From Corynebacterium sp. MSK297 (GTDB lineage: Bacteria; Actinomycetota; Actinomycetes; Mycobacteriales; Mycobacteriaceae): DNA of 64,000 nucleotides. Location of the stretch: assembly GCF_030232885.1 (NCBI RefSeq), contig NZ_JASPGD010000003.1:187312-251311 (forward strand), written 5' to 3'. The notes under the pieces were generated by a model. It was given only the letters and a program-made list of their open reading frames with translations, had not been told where the DNA came from and did no database searches. Shown here one piece after another: positions 51,164 to 61,144 of the stretch; position 1 is the stretch's first letter, and each line of letters opens with the position of its first letter. The position numbers were made by a program, and so were the translations under genes.

Positions 51164-52099
51164 TTAGTCGCGGATGTCTTCGTAGAGCAAGGTGGAAACG
51201 TAACGCTCGCCGAAGTCCGGGATGATCACAACGATGTTCTTGCCTTCATTTTCGTCACGGGCTGCAACCTCCAGGGCGGCCTTGATATTGGCGCCAGTGG
51301 AAATGCCACCCAGAATGCCGTCGTCAACAGCCAGCTTGCGGGAAGCCTTGACGGCGTCTTCGTTGCTGACGGTGATGACTTCATCCAATGCGGAGCGATC
51401 CAGAATCTCTGGGATGAAGTTTGCGCCTAGGCCCTGGATCTTGTGTGGGCCGGCCTTGCCTTCGGTCAACAGTGGGGAAGCGGCTGGTTCAACGGCGATA
51501 GCCTTCAGGTCCTGGTTCTTTTCCTTCAGGTACTTGCCTGCACCAGAGATGGTGCCGCCGGTACCGATACCAGCAACGAAGATGTCGACGTTGCCGTCAG
51601 TGTCTTCCCAGATTTCTGGGCCAGTGGTCTGGTAGTGCACCTGGACGTTGGCCTCGTTAGCGAACTGGCGGGCCAGGATGGCGTTGTCTTCGGTCTCAGC
51701 GATCTCGTTGGCCTTGTCGACGGCGCCCTGCATGCCGGCTGCACCAGGCGTGAGAACAATTTCTGCGCCGTATGCGCGCAGCAGAACGCGACGCTCGTTG
51801 GACATGGTTTCTGGCATGGTCAAGATGACCTTGTATCCGCGGGCTGCGCCCACCAGCGCCAGGGCGATACCGGTGTTACCGGAGGTAGCTTCAATAATCG
51901 TGCCACCTGGCTTCAGCTGACCGGACTCCTCGGCGGCATCGACAATCGCGCGACCGATGCGGTCTTTCACCGAGTTTGCTGGGTTGAAGGATTCTATCTT
52001 CGCGTAGACATTTGCCTTGAGGCCCTTGACGGATTCGTTTAAACGAACCAGTGGGGTGCCACCAATGGTGTCAAGAATGTTGTCGTATACCTTACCCAT
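51164..52099 (-). CDS. cysK: Cysteine synthase (O-acetylserine sulfhydrylase)
   Basis: 311 residues from the ATG at 52099, preceded by AAAGGAGATG. PLP-dependent enzyme that combines O-acetylserine with sulfide. The PLP lysine is in ESFNPANSVKDRIG, the phosphate loop is GTGGTISG, and the substrate loop TSGNTGIALA is intact. The C-terminus ends ERYVSTLLYEDIRD. Upstream lies a probable McbR/CysR-type operator (52218-52233). Confidence 0.95.
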   Translation of the reverse strand: MGKVYDNILDTIGGTPLVRLNESVKGLKANVYAKIESFNPANSVKDRIGRAIVDAAEESGQLKPGGTIIEATSGNTGIALALVGAARGYKVILTMPETMSNERRVLLRAYGAEIVLTPGAAGMQGAVDKANEIAETEDNAILARQFANEANVQVHYQTTGPEIWEDTDGNVDIFVAGIGTGGTISGAGKYLKEKNQDLKAIAVEPAASPLLTEGKAGPHKIQGLGANFIPEILDRSALDEVITVSNEDAVKASRKLAVDDGILGGISTGANIKAALEVAARDENEGKNIVVIIPDFGERYVSTLLYEDIRD

Positions 52100-52217
52100 T
52101 TGTTGTTCATCTCCTTTGCGGCTGCAGAGTCTATGCATTGGTCTGTATATGGACTATGCGCGTTACTCTGCAATGAAATAGGGGTTTGTTTCTGCGCACC
52201 ACTATACAGCAAAGAAA

Positions 52218-52233
52218 TAGACAGAGCAGTCTT
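52218..52233. promoter_or_regulatory. McbR/CysR-type operator upstream of cysK
   Basis: TAGAC-AGAGCA-GTCTT matches the corynebacterial sulfur-regulator consensus TAGAC-N6-GTCTA except at the last base. Another half-site, TAGAC, lies at about 52251. It lies ~120 bp before the cysK start. Confidence 0.7.
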
Positions 52234-52400
52234 TATATTCTAGACAGCCAAGTCGGGGATTTTATTAACGAAAGTTTCAGCTTTGTGTGACGTTTCTAGT
52301 GGGGTTGATCGGGGTTAGGTATTACCCCCGTTTTCACGCTACAGTGAGGTCAAGCGGTTTTGGAAACACCCAAATGGGTACACCCAGATGAGGAGACTTC

Positions 52401-53243
52401 ATGGATTCCCAACTAGTCAAAGACGATGACGAAGCCATCCGCTCAGCGCTAACGACGTTGAAAAATTCCACCAGCATTCCCGTCACCATGTACGCCACCT
52501 TGTTGGCTGATAACCGCCTGCAAATCACGCAGTGGGTTGGGCTGCGTACACCAGCGCTGCAAAACCTCATCATGGAACCCGGAACCGGCGTCGGTGGGCG
52601 CGTGGTTAACACCAGGCGCCCGGTAGGTGTGTCCGATTACGTGCGTGCGAACATCATTAGCCACGAAAATGACCAAGTGATGCAGGATGAGGGGCTGCAT
52701 TCGTTACTGGCAGTGCCAGTCATCGTGCGTCGCGAAATCCGTGGGGTGCTGTACGTGGGTGTGCACTCGCCGGTGCGCTTGGGCGACAAAGTGATCGAAG
52801 AAGTCACGATGACGGCCCGTTGTCTGGAGCAAGATTTCGCGGTTAATTCCGCGCTACGGCAATTCGAAGCCTCCGTGCCTGCCACGCCGCGTTCCAACCG
52901 CAGCATGAATGGCGCGGAATGGGAACAGGTGCGTTCGACGCACTCCAAGCTGCGTATGCTGGCTAACCGCGTCAATGATGACAATATGCGCAAAGAAATC
53001 GAGGTGCTGTGTGAGCAAATGGTCTCGCCAGTGCGCGTGAAGCAATCTACGCGGCTGTCTGCCCGTGAGCTCGATGTGCTCTCGTGCGTCGCGCTGGGGC
53101 ATACGAATGTGGAAGCTGCAGAAGAAATGGGCATTGGTGCAGAGACCGTGAAGTCTTATCTGCGTTCTGTCATGCGCAAATTGGGTGCACACACCAGGTA
53201 TGAGGCCGTGAACGCGGCTCGACGCATTGGTGCCTTGCCGTAA
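52401..53243 (+). CDS. ramA: LuxR-type regulator of acetate metabolism RamA
   Basis: 280 residues. A GAF-like N-terminal domain (DDDEAIRSALTTLKNSTSIP; LLAVPVIVRREIRGVLYVGVHS) and a C-terminal LuxR helix-turn-helix (LSARELDVLSCVALGHTNVE, then EMGIGAETVKSYLRSVMRKL). The sequence closely matches C. glutamicum RamA as I remember it, and the cysE-cysK-ramA neighbourhood is the same. RamA controls acetate, carbon and cell-wall genes through G/C-run sites. GAGGAG precedes the ATG. The acetate CoA-transferase in this window is a candidate target. Confidence 0.93.
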   Translation: MDSQLVKDDDEAIRSALTTLKNSTSIPVTMYATLLADNRLQITQWVGLRTPALQNLIMEPGTGVGGRVVNTRRPVGVSDYVRANIISHENDQVMQDEGLHSLLAVPVIVRREIRGVLYVGVHSPVRLGDKVIEEVTMTARCLEQDFAVNSALRQFEASVPATPRSNRSMNGAEWEQVRSTHSKLRMLANRVNDDNMRKEIEVLCEQMVSPVRVKQSTRLSARELDVLSCVALGHTNVEAAEEMGIGAETVKSYLRSVMRKLGAHTRYEAVNAARRIGALP

Positions 53244-53368
53244 AAATCTGCGTTAGCCCATAAAACAACCCATAAAAAACTATGTGAGCTCGCAATAAAC
53301 TATGCGAGCTCGCACGGGCTGGTCGAATGAGACCATAAGCAACGGAGAAATCGGTACTGTTTAACACC

Positions 53369-54631
53369 GTGAAGGATATATTTTTAGTCACCGGTGGCGC
53401 GCGCTTGCAAGGCTCGGTCAAAGTCGACGGAGCCAAAAACAGCGTGCTGAAATTGATGGCCGCAGCGCTGTTGGCAGAAGGTACGACCACGCTGCACAAC
53501 TGCCCGGAAATCCTTGATGTTCCCTTGATGCAAAACGTACTGCAAGGGCTGGGCTGTGAGGTGGAAATCGATGGTTCTATCGTGCGGATCACCACCCCAA
53601 GCAGTGAAAAGTTATCCCCAGACGCGGATTTTGAGGCGGTCCGGCAGTTCCGGGCTTCAGTCTGCGTGCTTGGTCCGTTGACTGCGCGCTGCGGTCGTGC
53701 TGTCGTCGCACTGCCGGGAGGTGATGCGATTGGTTCGCGCCCCCTCGATATGCACCAATCCGGCCTGGAAAAAATGGGCGCGACTACCCGCATCCAGCAT
53801 GGAGCAGTCGTCGCGGAGGCAGAAAACCTGCATGGCGCAGAAATTAAACTTGATTTTCCCTCGGTCGGTGCTACGGAAAACATTCTGACTGCTGCAGTAC
53901 TGACCGATGGAGTGACCACCCTGCATAACGCAGCACGGGAACCAGAAATTGTTGACCTGTGCGACATGCTCAATGGCATGGGCGCACAGGTAGAAGGTGC
54001 CGGGACGTCGAAAATCGTGATCACCGGCGTCGACAAACTGTACCCGATCGAACACGAAGTGATCGGCGACCGCATTGTGGCTGGAACGTGGGCCTATGCA
54101 GCGGCGATGACGCAAGGCGATATTACGGTCGGTGGCATTGCCCCGAAGCATCTGCATTTACCGCTGGAAAAGCTGCGCAGCGCGGGTGCCGAAATCGAAT
54201 CGTACGAAAACGGATTCCGCGTGCGCATGGACCAGAGCCCGGTCGCTGTCGACTATCAAACCCTGCCGTTTCCGGGCTTCCCAACGGACCTGCAGCCGAT
54301 GGCAATTGGCATTTCCGCGCTTGCCGACGGCATGTCTGTGATCACGGAAAACGTGTTTGAGGCGCGGTTCCGGTTTGTGGACGAGATGCAGCGACTCGGC
54401 GCGGACGCCCAAGTGGATGGCCACCACGTCGTGTTGCGTGGCATCGATGAGCTGTCGTCGACAAGCGTGTGGTCGTCCGATATTCGCGCGGGCGCTGGTT
54501 TGGTACTGGCAGCTTTGCGTGCCGACGGGGTCACCACCGTCCATGACGTGCACCATATTGATCGCGGATACCCGAATTTCGTGGAGAATCTGCAGCGTTT
54601 GGGGGCAACCATCGAACGCTCTGTTGCATAG
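53369..54631 (+). CDS. murA: UDP-GlcNAc 1-carboxyvinyltransferase MurA with Asp in place of catalytic Cys
   Basis: 420 residues, full length. It transfers enolpyruvate from PEP to UDP-GlcNAc, the first step of peptidoglycan synthesis. Motifs include [31 protein letters not shown] and the loop [14 protein letters not shown]. In most bacteria this loop has Cys (PGGCxIG); here Asp119 takes its place, as in M. tuberculosis MurA, which resists fosfomycin for this reason. A TACTGT box is 8 nt before the GTG start. Confidence 0.94.
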   Translation: MKDIFLVTGGARLQGSVKVDGAKNSVLKLMAAALLAEGTTTLHNCPEILDVPLMQNVLQGLGCEVEIDGSIVRITTPSSEKLSPDADFEAVRQFRASVCVLGPLTARCGRAVVALPGGDAIGSRPLDMHQSGLEKMGATTRIQHGAVVAEAENLHGAEIKLDFPSVGATENILTAAVLTDGVTTLHNAAREPEIVDLCDMLNGMGAQVEGAGTSKIVITGVDKLYPIEHEVIGDRIVAGTWAYAAAMTQGDITVGGIAPKHLHLPLEKLRSAGAEIESYENGFRVRMDQSPVAVDYQTLPFPGFPTDLQPMAIGISALADGMSVITENVFEARFRFVDEMQRLGADAQVDGHHVVLRGIDELSSTSVWSSDIRAGAGLVLAALRADGVTTVHDVHHIDRGYPNFVENLQRLGATIERSVA

Positions 54632-54791
54632 CCAGGTTCGCTGGTGCAGCGCTTGTACGAACCGGGGTTTCGTCGGAATACGTCAGTGAATACCGGAAAA
54701 CCTTGCCCGGGTGTGAGTCCTATCGGGTAGTCTGCTTGGAGTAATCACGCGCTAGATTTCGCCGAAACTTTCCGGAAAGGTTCGCACCCAC

Positions 54792-55610
54792 ATGACGGCT
54801 CACGACAATGGCCCACAGCAAAGCTCAGGCGCAGGCAAATACGTCACTGACAAACACACCATTAACCCACAGGATGAACCACAAGCGGCTCCCGCTGCCC
54901 GCGCGCACCGGTTGTCCAAGAAATATGGCTCGGGTGATACGGAAGTTGTTGCGCTTGACGCTGTCGATGTGGTTTTTGAGCGGGGGAAATTCACCGCGAT
55001 CATGGGACCTTCCGGTTCCGGCAAATCCACGCTCATGCATTGCATGGCTGGGCTAGATGCGGCTTCTGCTGGGCACTCCTTCATCGGTGAGACAGACCTG
55101 TCGCAGCTTGGCGATAAAGGCATTACCGAGCTGCGGCGTGACCGGCTCGGTTTTATTTTCCAGTCGTTTAACCTGGTGCCAACACTCACAGCGGCGGAAA
55201 ATATCACTTTGCCACTGAATATTGCCGGCAAAGACGTAGATCAGGCGTGGTTCGACGAGGTCACCGCGCGCCTGGGCTTGGCCAAGCGCCTGGATCACCG
55301 CCCAGCAGAGCTTTCCGGCGGCCAGCAGCAGCGCGTGGCGTGTGCCCGCGCGTTGGTCTCGCGCCCGGAGATCATTTTCGGTGATGAGCCGACCGGTAAC
55401 TTGGATTCGAATTCCTCGGCAGAGGTACTGGATATTCTGCGCACTGCCGTTGATAACGACGACCAAACCGTGGTGATTGTCACCCATGATGCGCGCGCGG
55501 CCTCGTATGCCGATCGCGTGATATTCCTGAAAGACGGCACTATCGTCGATGAGCTACACGGCGCCAGCATGGACGATATTTTGCAGACCATGGCGGGAAT
55601 TGAGGGCTAA
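54792..55610 (+). CDS. MacB/LolD-type ABC transporter ATPase
   Basis: 272 residues. Walker A GPSGSGKSTLMH, signature [14 protein letters not shown], Walker B IIFGDEPTGNLDSNS, H-loop VIVTHDARAASYADR. The family member acts with FtsX-like permeases on extracytoplasmic substrates. The first ~35 residues are polar (Asn/Gln/Ala) and precede the conserved start. The permease starts 2 bp after the stop. Confidence 0.92.
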   Translation: MTAHDNGPQQSSGAGKYVTDKHTINPQDEPQAAPAARAHRLSKKYGSGDTEVVALDAVDVVFERGKFTAIMGPSGSGKSTLMHCMAGLDAASAGHSFIGETDLSQLGDKGITELRRDRLGFIFQSFNLVPTLTAAENITLPLNIAGKDVDQAWFDEVTARLGLAKRLDHRPAELSGGQQQRVACARALVSRPEIIFGDEPTGNLDSNSSAEVLDILRTAVDNDDQTVVIVTHDARAASYADRVIFLKDGTIVDELHGASMDDILQTMAGIEG

Positions 55611-55612
55611 AT

Positions 55613-58228
55613 ATGGCGAAGCGAACTTCCATGCGCACTATCGCCGTGCGCAATATCGTCTCGCACAAACTGCGTCTGGCACTGACGGTGCTGTCAGTGA
55701 TGCTGGGCACCGCATTTATTTCCGGCGCGTTCATGTTTACCAACTCGCTGTCGTCGACCTTTGAGGCAGCCGTGGGCAGCGCCTATGAGGACGTGGATGC
55801 AGCTGTCGGTCCGGCAGAAGGCCACCCCATCATCGATGGAGAGACCGTGCAAGCGATTAGTGCCGATGAATCGGTGCGTGCGGTCAACCTGACTGAATCT
55901 ACCAACGTGGTAGTCGCCAATGAGAACCTGGAGGCTTACCAAGTAGGTGGCGGTACTTCCACGTTGCAGATGTATTACCCGCCGGAAGCCAAGGTGGGAG
56001 AGGCCGACGACATCATTGACGGCGCAGCACCGCACGGTGACGGCGAGGTCATCGTCAACGACACCGCTGCAGAAGAGCAAGGCATCAGCGTCGGTGAGAA
56101 GATCATCCTGGTCGCCCCGGATGAGCGCTACGAAGTCACCGTAAGCGGAATCTACACCCCAGCCCTGGAAGAAGGATTGGGCTCGTTGTCGGTGTTGATG
56201 GAGGCAGGAGCGTACCAGCACCTGTTTAACCCGGACGGTATTGCTAGCCAGATGACCGTCGCCGCACACGATGGCACCACTTCCGAGCAGCTGGTGAACC
56301 ACCTCAACGAAGTATACCCGCAGGTAGACGCACAAACCGGGCAGGCGCTTGCCGACGACTTGACCGAACAAATCAGCAACGCGCTGAGCTTCGTCAATTA
56401 CTTCCTAGTTGCCTTCGGGCTGATTGGTCTGCTGGTGGGCACGTTCATTATCGCCAATACCTTCTCTATGATTGTGGCTCAGCGCATCAAAGAATTCGCG
56501 CTGCTGCGGTCTATCGGTGCGTCTCAGCGCCAGATCACCGGATCAGTTGTCGTCGAAGCTCTGGTCGTCGGGTTCCTGGGTTCGGTGCTAGGTGTGGTTG
56601 CCGGTATTGGCTTGGTTGCGGTGATCCGCGCGGTGCTATCAGCGCGTGGTATGTCCTTCGACGGTGGGGGCCTGGGTTTGTCGGTTTCCGCCGTTGTCGT
56701 GCCAATCATCTTGGGAATTCTGGTCACCATCGGTTCTGCCTGGGCGCCGGCGCGCCGGGCGGGCAGGGTGAAGCCAGTCGAGGCCATGCGCTCGACAGAA
56801 TCCGCCGCGGGAGCGCCGCTGACCGTGCGCACCATTATCGGAACCATCATCATCGTCGCAGGCGTACTGGCCGCAGGTCTGGCGATGTTGTTGGACGATT
56901 CTGGAACTACTCTGCGCGCCAGCTTGGTCGGCATCGGTGCCTTCTTAGTAGTCGTCGGCTACTTCATGGCTGGACCGGCATTCAGCATGGGCATCGTGCC
57001 CGCGCTGGGACGGGTCATCGGAGCACCGTTTGGCTCCATGGGACGGCTGGCTTCCACGAATGCGCGCCGCTCGCCACGCCGTACCGCTGCCACGGCATTC
57101 GCGTTGACCCTAGGAATGATGCTGGTTACCGGCATTGGCATGTTGGGGGCGACCATGAAAAACAGCATCGGCGACATGCTGGAAGAAACCGTTACCGCGG
57201 ATTTCTTGGCTACCGGCCCGCAGGATGGGTCTTTCCCAGTACCACAGGCCGTACCGGGTGCCTTGGCGGAAACCGACGGTGTGGAAAGCACAGTGACCAT
57301 GCGCATGGCGCCAGTGCAGATCGCCGGCCAGGCCGGATACAACTATGGTCCGGGGTATACCTTTACCAACAGTATTGACGGCAACCCGCAGGATTTCGCC
57401 GACATGGAAATTCTGGAAGGCTCTGCGGATTTGGTTGCCCAGCCGGGAGTGTTGGTCAGTGATGAACTGGCAGAGGCGGAAGGCTGGACCGTCGGTCAGG
57501 CTTTGCCACTGACCACACTGGAAACTGCCGAAAGCTCCGATGAAACTGGTGCACCAGTCGCTGTGGAACCTGGGCATGCAACCGAAGTGACCATCACCGG
57601 CATTTACAGCAGCGAGAACGACATCTTTGAAAACCTGCTGGTTGCACAATCTGCCGTTGATGAAGTTATGGAAGGCAATACCGCACCGATCCAAATGATC
57701 GCGATAAACACCGATGATTCTGTCGGGGAAAATGAGATGCGCGAGCGGCTGATCGAATCGGTCAAGGAATTCCTGGTCATCCAGGTGAAAACCGGTGCCG
57801 AATATGCTGACGAGGCTAGCCAGCTGATCGATCAGATGCTGTCAATCCTGTATGCGTTGCTGGCGCTTGCCGTGATCATCGCGGTGCTGGGCATTATCAA
57901 TACGCTGACACTCGGTGTGATTGAGCGTCGACAAGAAATCGGCATGTTGCGCGCAGTTGGTGCTTACCGGGGACAGATTCGCACGATGATCATTGTTGAA
58001 GCCGTTCAGATTGCGCTATTCGGTGCCATCATGGGAATTCTTGCGGGTCTTGGCCTGGGCTGGGCGTTTATCGACGTGCTGGCAGGTGAAGGCCTCGGCG
58101 GAGCGGTCATTCCGTGGAACCAGGTGCTGATCATGCTGGGTGGTGCGGCAGTCGTGGGCGTGGTTTCCGCGTTGTGGCCAGCACGCAAGGCTGCTAAGAC
58201 ACCACCGCTGGAAGCCATCGCGGACTAG
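55613..58228 (+). CDS. FtsX/MacB-like ABC permease, duplicated type
   Basis: 871 residues. Two FtsX domains: an N-terminal helix (~20-40), a large extracytoplasmic domain (~45-260), three helices (LVAFGLIGLLVGTFIIANTF; and on), then a second set with helices from ~410 and a second extracytoplasmic domain (~520-730), and final helices with SILYALLALAVIIAVLGIIN. Such long permeases work as mechanotransmitters or exporters of lipoproteins, peptides or antibiotics. It directly follows the ATPase, and a MauE-like gene starts 1 bp after it. One 10-mer copy lies at 56348. Confidence 0.9.
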   Translation: MAKRTSMRTIAVRNIVSHKLRLALTVLSVMLGTAFISGAFMFTNSLSSTFEAAVGSAYEDVDAAVGPAEGHPIIDGETVQAISADESVRAVNLTESTNVVVANENLEAYQVGGGTSTLQMYYPPEAKVGEADDIIDGAAPHGDGEVIVNDTAAEEQGISVGEKIILVAPDERYEVTVSGIYTPALEEGLGSLSVLMEAGAYQHLFNPDGIASQMTVAAHDGTTSEQLVNHLNEVYPQVDAQTGQALADDLTEQISNALSFVNYFLVAFGLIGLLVGTFIIANTFSMIVAQRIKEFALLRSIGASQRQITGSVVVEALVVGFLGSVLGVVAGIGLVAVIRAVLSARGMSFDGGGLGLSVSAVVVPIILGILVTIGSAWAPARRAGRVKPVEAMRSTESAAGAPLTVRTIIGTIIIVAGVLAAGLAMLLDDSGTTLRASLVGIGAFLVVVGYFMAGPAFSMGIVPALGRVIGAPFGSMGRLASTNARRSPRRTAATAFALTLGMMLVTGIGMLGATMKNSIGDMLEETVTADFLATGPQDGSFPVPQAVPGALAETDGVESTVTMRMAPVQIAGQAGYNYGPGYTFTNSIDGNPQDFADMEILEGSADLVAQPGVLVSDELAEAEGWTVGQALPLTTLETAESSDETGAPVAVEPGHATEVTITGIYSSENDIFENLLVAQSAVDEVMEGNTAPIQMIAINTDDSVGENEMRERLIESVKEFLVIQVKTGAEYADEASQLIDQMLSILYALLALAVIIAVLGIINTLTLGVIERRQEIGMLRAVGAYRGQIRTMIIVEAVQIALFGAIMGILAGLGLGWAFIDVLAGEGLGGAVIPWNQVLIMLGGAAVVGVVSALWPARKAAKTPPLEAIAD

Positions 58229-58229
58229 C

Positions 58230-58751
58230 ATGAACGATATGGACAGCACGACTGAACCCAAAGATGTTGGTATGGCGAAACGCACCTGGAAGGGGCACTC
58301 TCTAGGTTTCTGGGTGCTCGAGGCGATCAGCGCTTTCGCACGGTTTTATATGGCCTATATCTGGATCAGTGCTGGCTCCGCCAAATTGAATCAGCACCTG
58401 TCCGTGACACAGACCATTGAGGGCTACGAAATCTTCACCCCGGAATGGTCTTCGGCGTTGGCACATCTGATTGGCCCGCTGGAGATCGCCGGGGGAGCAT
58501 TCCTGCTTCTTGGTTTGTTCCTGAAACCAGCAGGCTGGGTATCGACGACGGTGTTGGTGCTGTTTATCATCGGTGTAGGGTCCGCATGGGCGCGTGGGCT
58601 GATGATCGATTGCGGTTGCTTCACCGTCGACATCAGCGAATCGGATCAGGCTATGAACTATTTGCGGACAATCCTGCGGGATGTGTTTTATATCTTCTTA
58701 AGCGTGTGGATTGCGCGCAGACCTTTCCGACGCTTAGCTATTTATCCGTAG
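58230..58751 (+). CDS. MauE/DoxX-like membrane thiol-redox protein
   Basis: 173 residues with four membrane helices (FYMAYIWISAGSAKLNQH; LIGPLEIAGGAFLLLGLFLK; TTVLVLFIIGVGSAWARG; and a C-terminal one). MIDCGCF gives two cysteines at the membrane face, the MauE-family pattern, which moves electrons to or from extracytoplasmic thiol oxidoreductases. The adjacent DsbA-like gene is a likely partner. The gene begins 1 bp after the permease stop, so it is in that operon. Confidence 0.82.
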   Translation: MNDMDSTTEPKDVGMAKRTWKGHSLGFWVLEAISAFARFYMAYIWISAGSAKLNQHLSVTQTIEGYEIFTPEWSSALAHLIGPLEIAGGAFLLLGLFLKPAGWVSTTVLVLFIIGVGSAWARGLMIDCGCFTVDISESDQAMNYLRTILRDVFYIFLSVWIARRPFRRLAIYP

Positions 58752-58816
58752 GCGGCCGTTTATCCTTAACCGAGACCTTATCGCTAGCGAAAAACAACGA
58801 AGAAATAGGTGGATGA

Positions 58817-59536
58817 GTGAGTAAGAAAGTAACTAACCCAAACCAGAAATCGAGCGCGGGCTTTATCGGTGCCATCGTCGCGGTGCTGGTCATCGTGGTA
58901 GCAGTGATTGCGTATATCGTCATTGCTGGCCAGGGGGCGAAAGCAGAGAAATTTGCCAATTGGGAGATCAAGCAAGTTTCCGCAGAAACGAGTTTTGACG
59001 ACAACACCCTGACGTTTGGTGATGCCGACAAGGCCCCACACGTTGATCTGTATGAGGATTTCTCCTGCCCGCACTGTGGAGAGTTGGCAGAAGCTACGGA
59101 TGCTGAGGCTCTGGAAGAAATCAACGCCGGGAACCTGGCTGTATCGATTCACCCTATGACTTTCCTGGATCACCAGAGCGATGGTCATTCCACCCAGGCA
59201 GTTGCCGCCCTGCTGGCATTAGCTGAGCATGACGACGTCAACGCCCTGTGGAACCTGCGTGAAGCTATGTTCGAAAACCTGCAGGATATTGTCCGTAGTT
59301 GGGGCCCTGATGATTTCGCTGATGCGGCCGCACAGATGGAAGCATCTGACGAGGCTGTCGAGGATATTCGCAACGGCAAGTTCCTGGAGAAGGCCCGCGA
59401 AGCTGGCGAGGCCAATGGTAAAGACCTGGAATCTAAGGTCGATCGCGTTTCCACCCCGCGCGTTCTGATGGATGGCAAAGACTTGGAAGTTGAGGACATT
59501 AACGACTGGGTGAAAGTTGCTGTTGAGTCCAAGTAA
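58817..59536 (+). CDS. Membrane-anchored DsbA-like thiol-disulfide oxidoreductase
   Basis: 239 residues from a GTG at 58817. One N-terminal membrane anchor (FIGAIVAVLVIVVAVIAYIVI, ~16-36), then a thioredoxin-fold domain with the active site DLYEDFSCPHCGELA. The CPHC motif is that of DsbA-type oxidases. A cis-Pro loop (VSTPRVLMDG) follows near the end. It probably forms disulfides in exported proteins and is recharged by the MauE-like protein encoded 65 bp upstream. Confidence 0.9.
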   Translation: MSKKVTNPNQKSSAGFIGAIVAVLVIVVAVIAYIVIAGQGAKAEKFANWEIKQVSAETSFDDNTLTFGDADKAPHVDLYEDFSCPHCGELAEATDAEALEEINAGNLAVSIHPMTFLDHQSDGHSTQAVAALLALAEHDDVNALWNLREAMFENLQDIVRSWGPDDFADAAAQMEASDEAVEDIRNGKFLEKAREAGEANGKDLESKVDRVSTPRVLMDGKDLEVEDINDWVKVAVESK

Positions 59537-59733
59537 TGCGCGCTAAGCACAGGGCTGATCTCGAAAGCTAGCACAGCTTCATAGACACCTCCTGCGCTCA
59601 GGCTAGGATGGAAGAATCTTCCGAAAACCCTGGCTGAGCGCAGGATTTGTTCACCCTCAAGGTGAAAGTGTAGACTCAACATTCGTTGAACAGACGGCGA
59701 GGAACACCGGGTCATCGCTGTGAGTTTCAACCT

Positions 59734-59806
59734 GGGGCTATGGCGCAGCTGGTAGCGCACCACACTGGCAGTGTGGGGGTCACGGGTTCGAGTCCCGTTA
59801 GCTCCA
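59734..59806 (+). tRNA. tRNA-Ala (anticodon GGC)
   Basis: Acceptor GGGGCTA pairs with TAGCTCC (one G-T pair); anticodon loop CTGGCAG; T-arm GGTTCGAGTCC. Confidence 0.96.
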
Positions 59807-59818
59807 CTTTTTGCATTT

Positions 59819-59845
59819 CCCCTGGTCGTTAATGACCGGGGGTTT
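59819..59845 (+). terminator. Terminator after tRNA-Ala
   Basis: CCCCTGGTC pairs with GACCGGGGG (one T-G pair) around GTTAAT, followed by TTT. It also lies just past the 3' end of the convergent P450 gene. Confidence 0.75.
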
Positions 59846-59856
59846 GCCTTATCCTT

Positions 59857-61047
59857 TTAGCGCCGTTGTAGAGTAATCGGCAAGCTACTCCAGCCGCCGA
59901 CCGGGTGCTCATCGCGCTCGCCGTGCTGGTTTTCACCCGCACGCACATTCGTCGCTGAAAGCAGCTCCTCAACAAAAGCGCCGATTTCCACCATCGACAA
60001 ATCCTTGCCGGGGCACGCATGTGGCCCAGTGCCCCAGACCAGATTCTTCTCGGCATTCCCCTCTGGATCGAAGCCGTCTGGGTCGGAAAATGTCTCAGGG
60101 TCACGGTTTGCAGCAGTCCAGTGCAAATACACTCGCTGACCTTCGTCGATCTGCTTGCCACCCACCGTTGCCGGGCAGGTACTGACCCGCCGGTTAGAAA
60201 CAAACGGATCGTCAATGCGCAAGATCTCGTCGACAAGCGACACCAGCTCCTCGGAAGACACGCCGGAGCGGATGCGCTCTTGCATAGCAGTGTTTTTTGC
60301 GAGCGCGTGCAACAAAACTCCCACGCATTTCGCCATCGAACCAAGATCACCGCCGGTCCAGTTGCGTAGGATGGACACGATCTCGTCGAATTCCAACTCG
60401 CGGCCCAAACTGGTGTCATTGATCAAGCGGTAGGTCACGCAATCTTGCCCGGCAGCACGAACCTCGCCGACGACCTCGTTGATGATCTCGTCGTATTCCT
60501 GGGCCACCCGGGCGGTGCGGTGCTGCTGCCCAGAGCGAGTGGCGGCCGCGTTTTTCTCCACCCATTCCTTCAGCCGGGGCTCAATCGCGCGTGGCCACCC
60601 CAGCCACGCGACCATGGCGCGCACCGCAAAATCGTAGCCCAAATCTTGCACGGCATCGACACTCACGTCATCACCGGTAGCGGGGGCGTCGGCAAGATAA
60701 CCGTCGATGACCTCGCGGGCCACCCGGTGAAAATCTGCGCTGTAACGGGCAACCTCGTCGGCATTCAGGTAGTTATCCAGCAAGCGTCGGAAAGCGCTGT
60801 GCTTGTCGCCATCCAGCCCGTTTGGGATTTGCAGGTAACGCGAGACCGCGGAGCTAAAGGTTTCGGCATCCTGGGCGACGCGGGTGACCTCGTCATGGCT
60901 CACGATAACGACATCTCCGGCGTCGTCATGCGCAATCGGGCAGCCGTGAGCATGGACGTCGTGGGAATAAGCCAACGGATCACGCCCGGCCGGGTCGAAA
61001 GTGCGAATGTCTAGTTTGTCAGGGGAAGAAGATAGTTTTTCAGACAC
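59857..61047 (-). CDS. Cytochrome P450
   Basis: 396 residues from a GTG at 61047, chosen because TAGCCT (61055-61060) ends 7 nt before it; a much longer open frame upstream is artefactual. The heme-binding loop is WGTGPHACPGKDLS with the Cys ligand. The K-helix ExxR equivalent is EILRIDDPFVSNRR, and the I-helix region RNWTGGDLGSMAKC has Gly-Gly-Asp in place of the common AGxDT. A soluble bacterial P450 of the CYP101/107-like fold; substrate unknown. No ferredoxin gene is adjacent. Confidence 0.88.
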   Translation of the reverse strand: MSEKLSSSPDKLDIRTFDPAGRDPLAYSHDVHAHGCPIAHDDAGDVVIVSHDEVTRVAQDAETFSSAVSRYLQIPNGLDGDKHSAFRRLLDNYLNADEVARYSADFHRVAREVIDGYLADAPATGDDVSVDAVQDLGYDFAVRAMVAWLGWPRAIEPRLKEWVEKNAAATRSGQQHRTARVAQEYDEIINEVVGEVRAAGQDCVTYRLINDTSLGRELEFDEIVSILRNWTGGDLGSMAKCVGVLLHALAKNTAMQERIRSGVSSEELVSLVDEILRIDDPFVSNRRVSTCPATVGGKQIDEGQRVYLHWTAANRDPETFSDPDGFDPEGNAEKNLVWGTGPHACPGKDLSMVEIGAFVEELLSATNVRAGENQHGERDEHPVGGWSSLPITLQRR

Positions 61048-61144
61048 AATTTCGAGGCTAACAGATATTTTCGTGCTGAAATAAGAAATGTGAGATGGAA
61101 AATTCTGTCCAATAGCAGCAGTGCAAACCGCTAAACTGGAGGGC

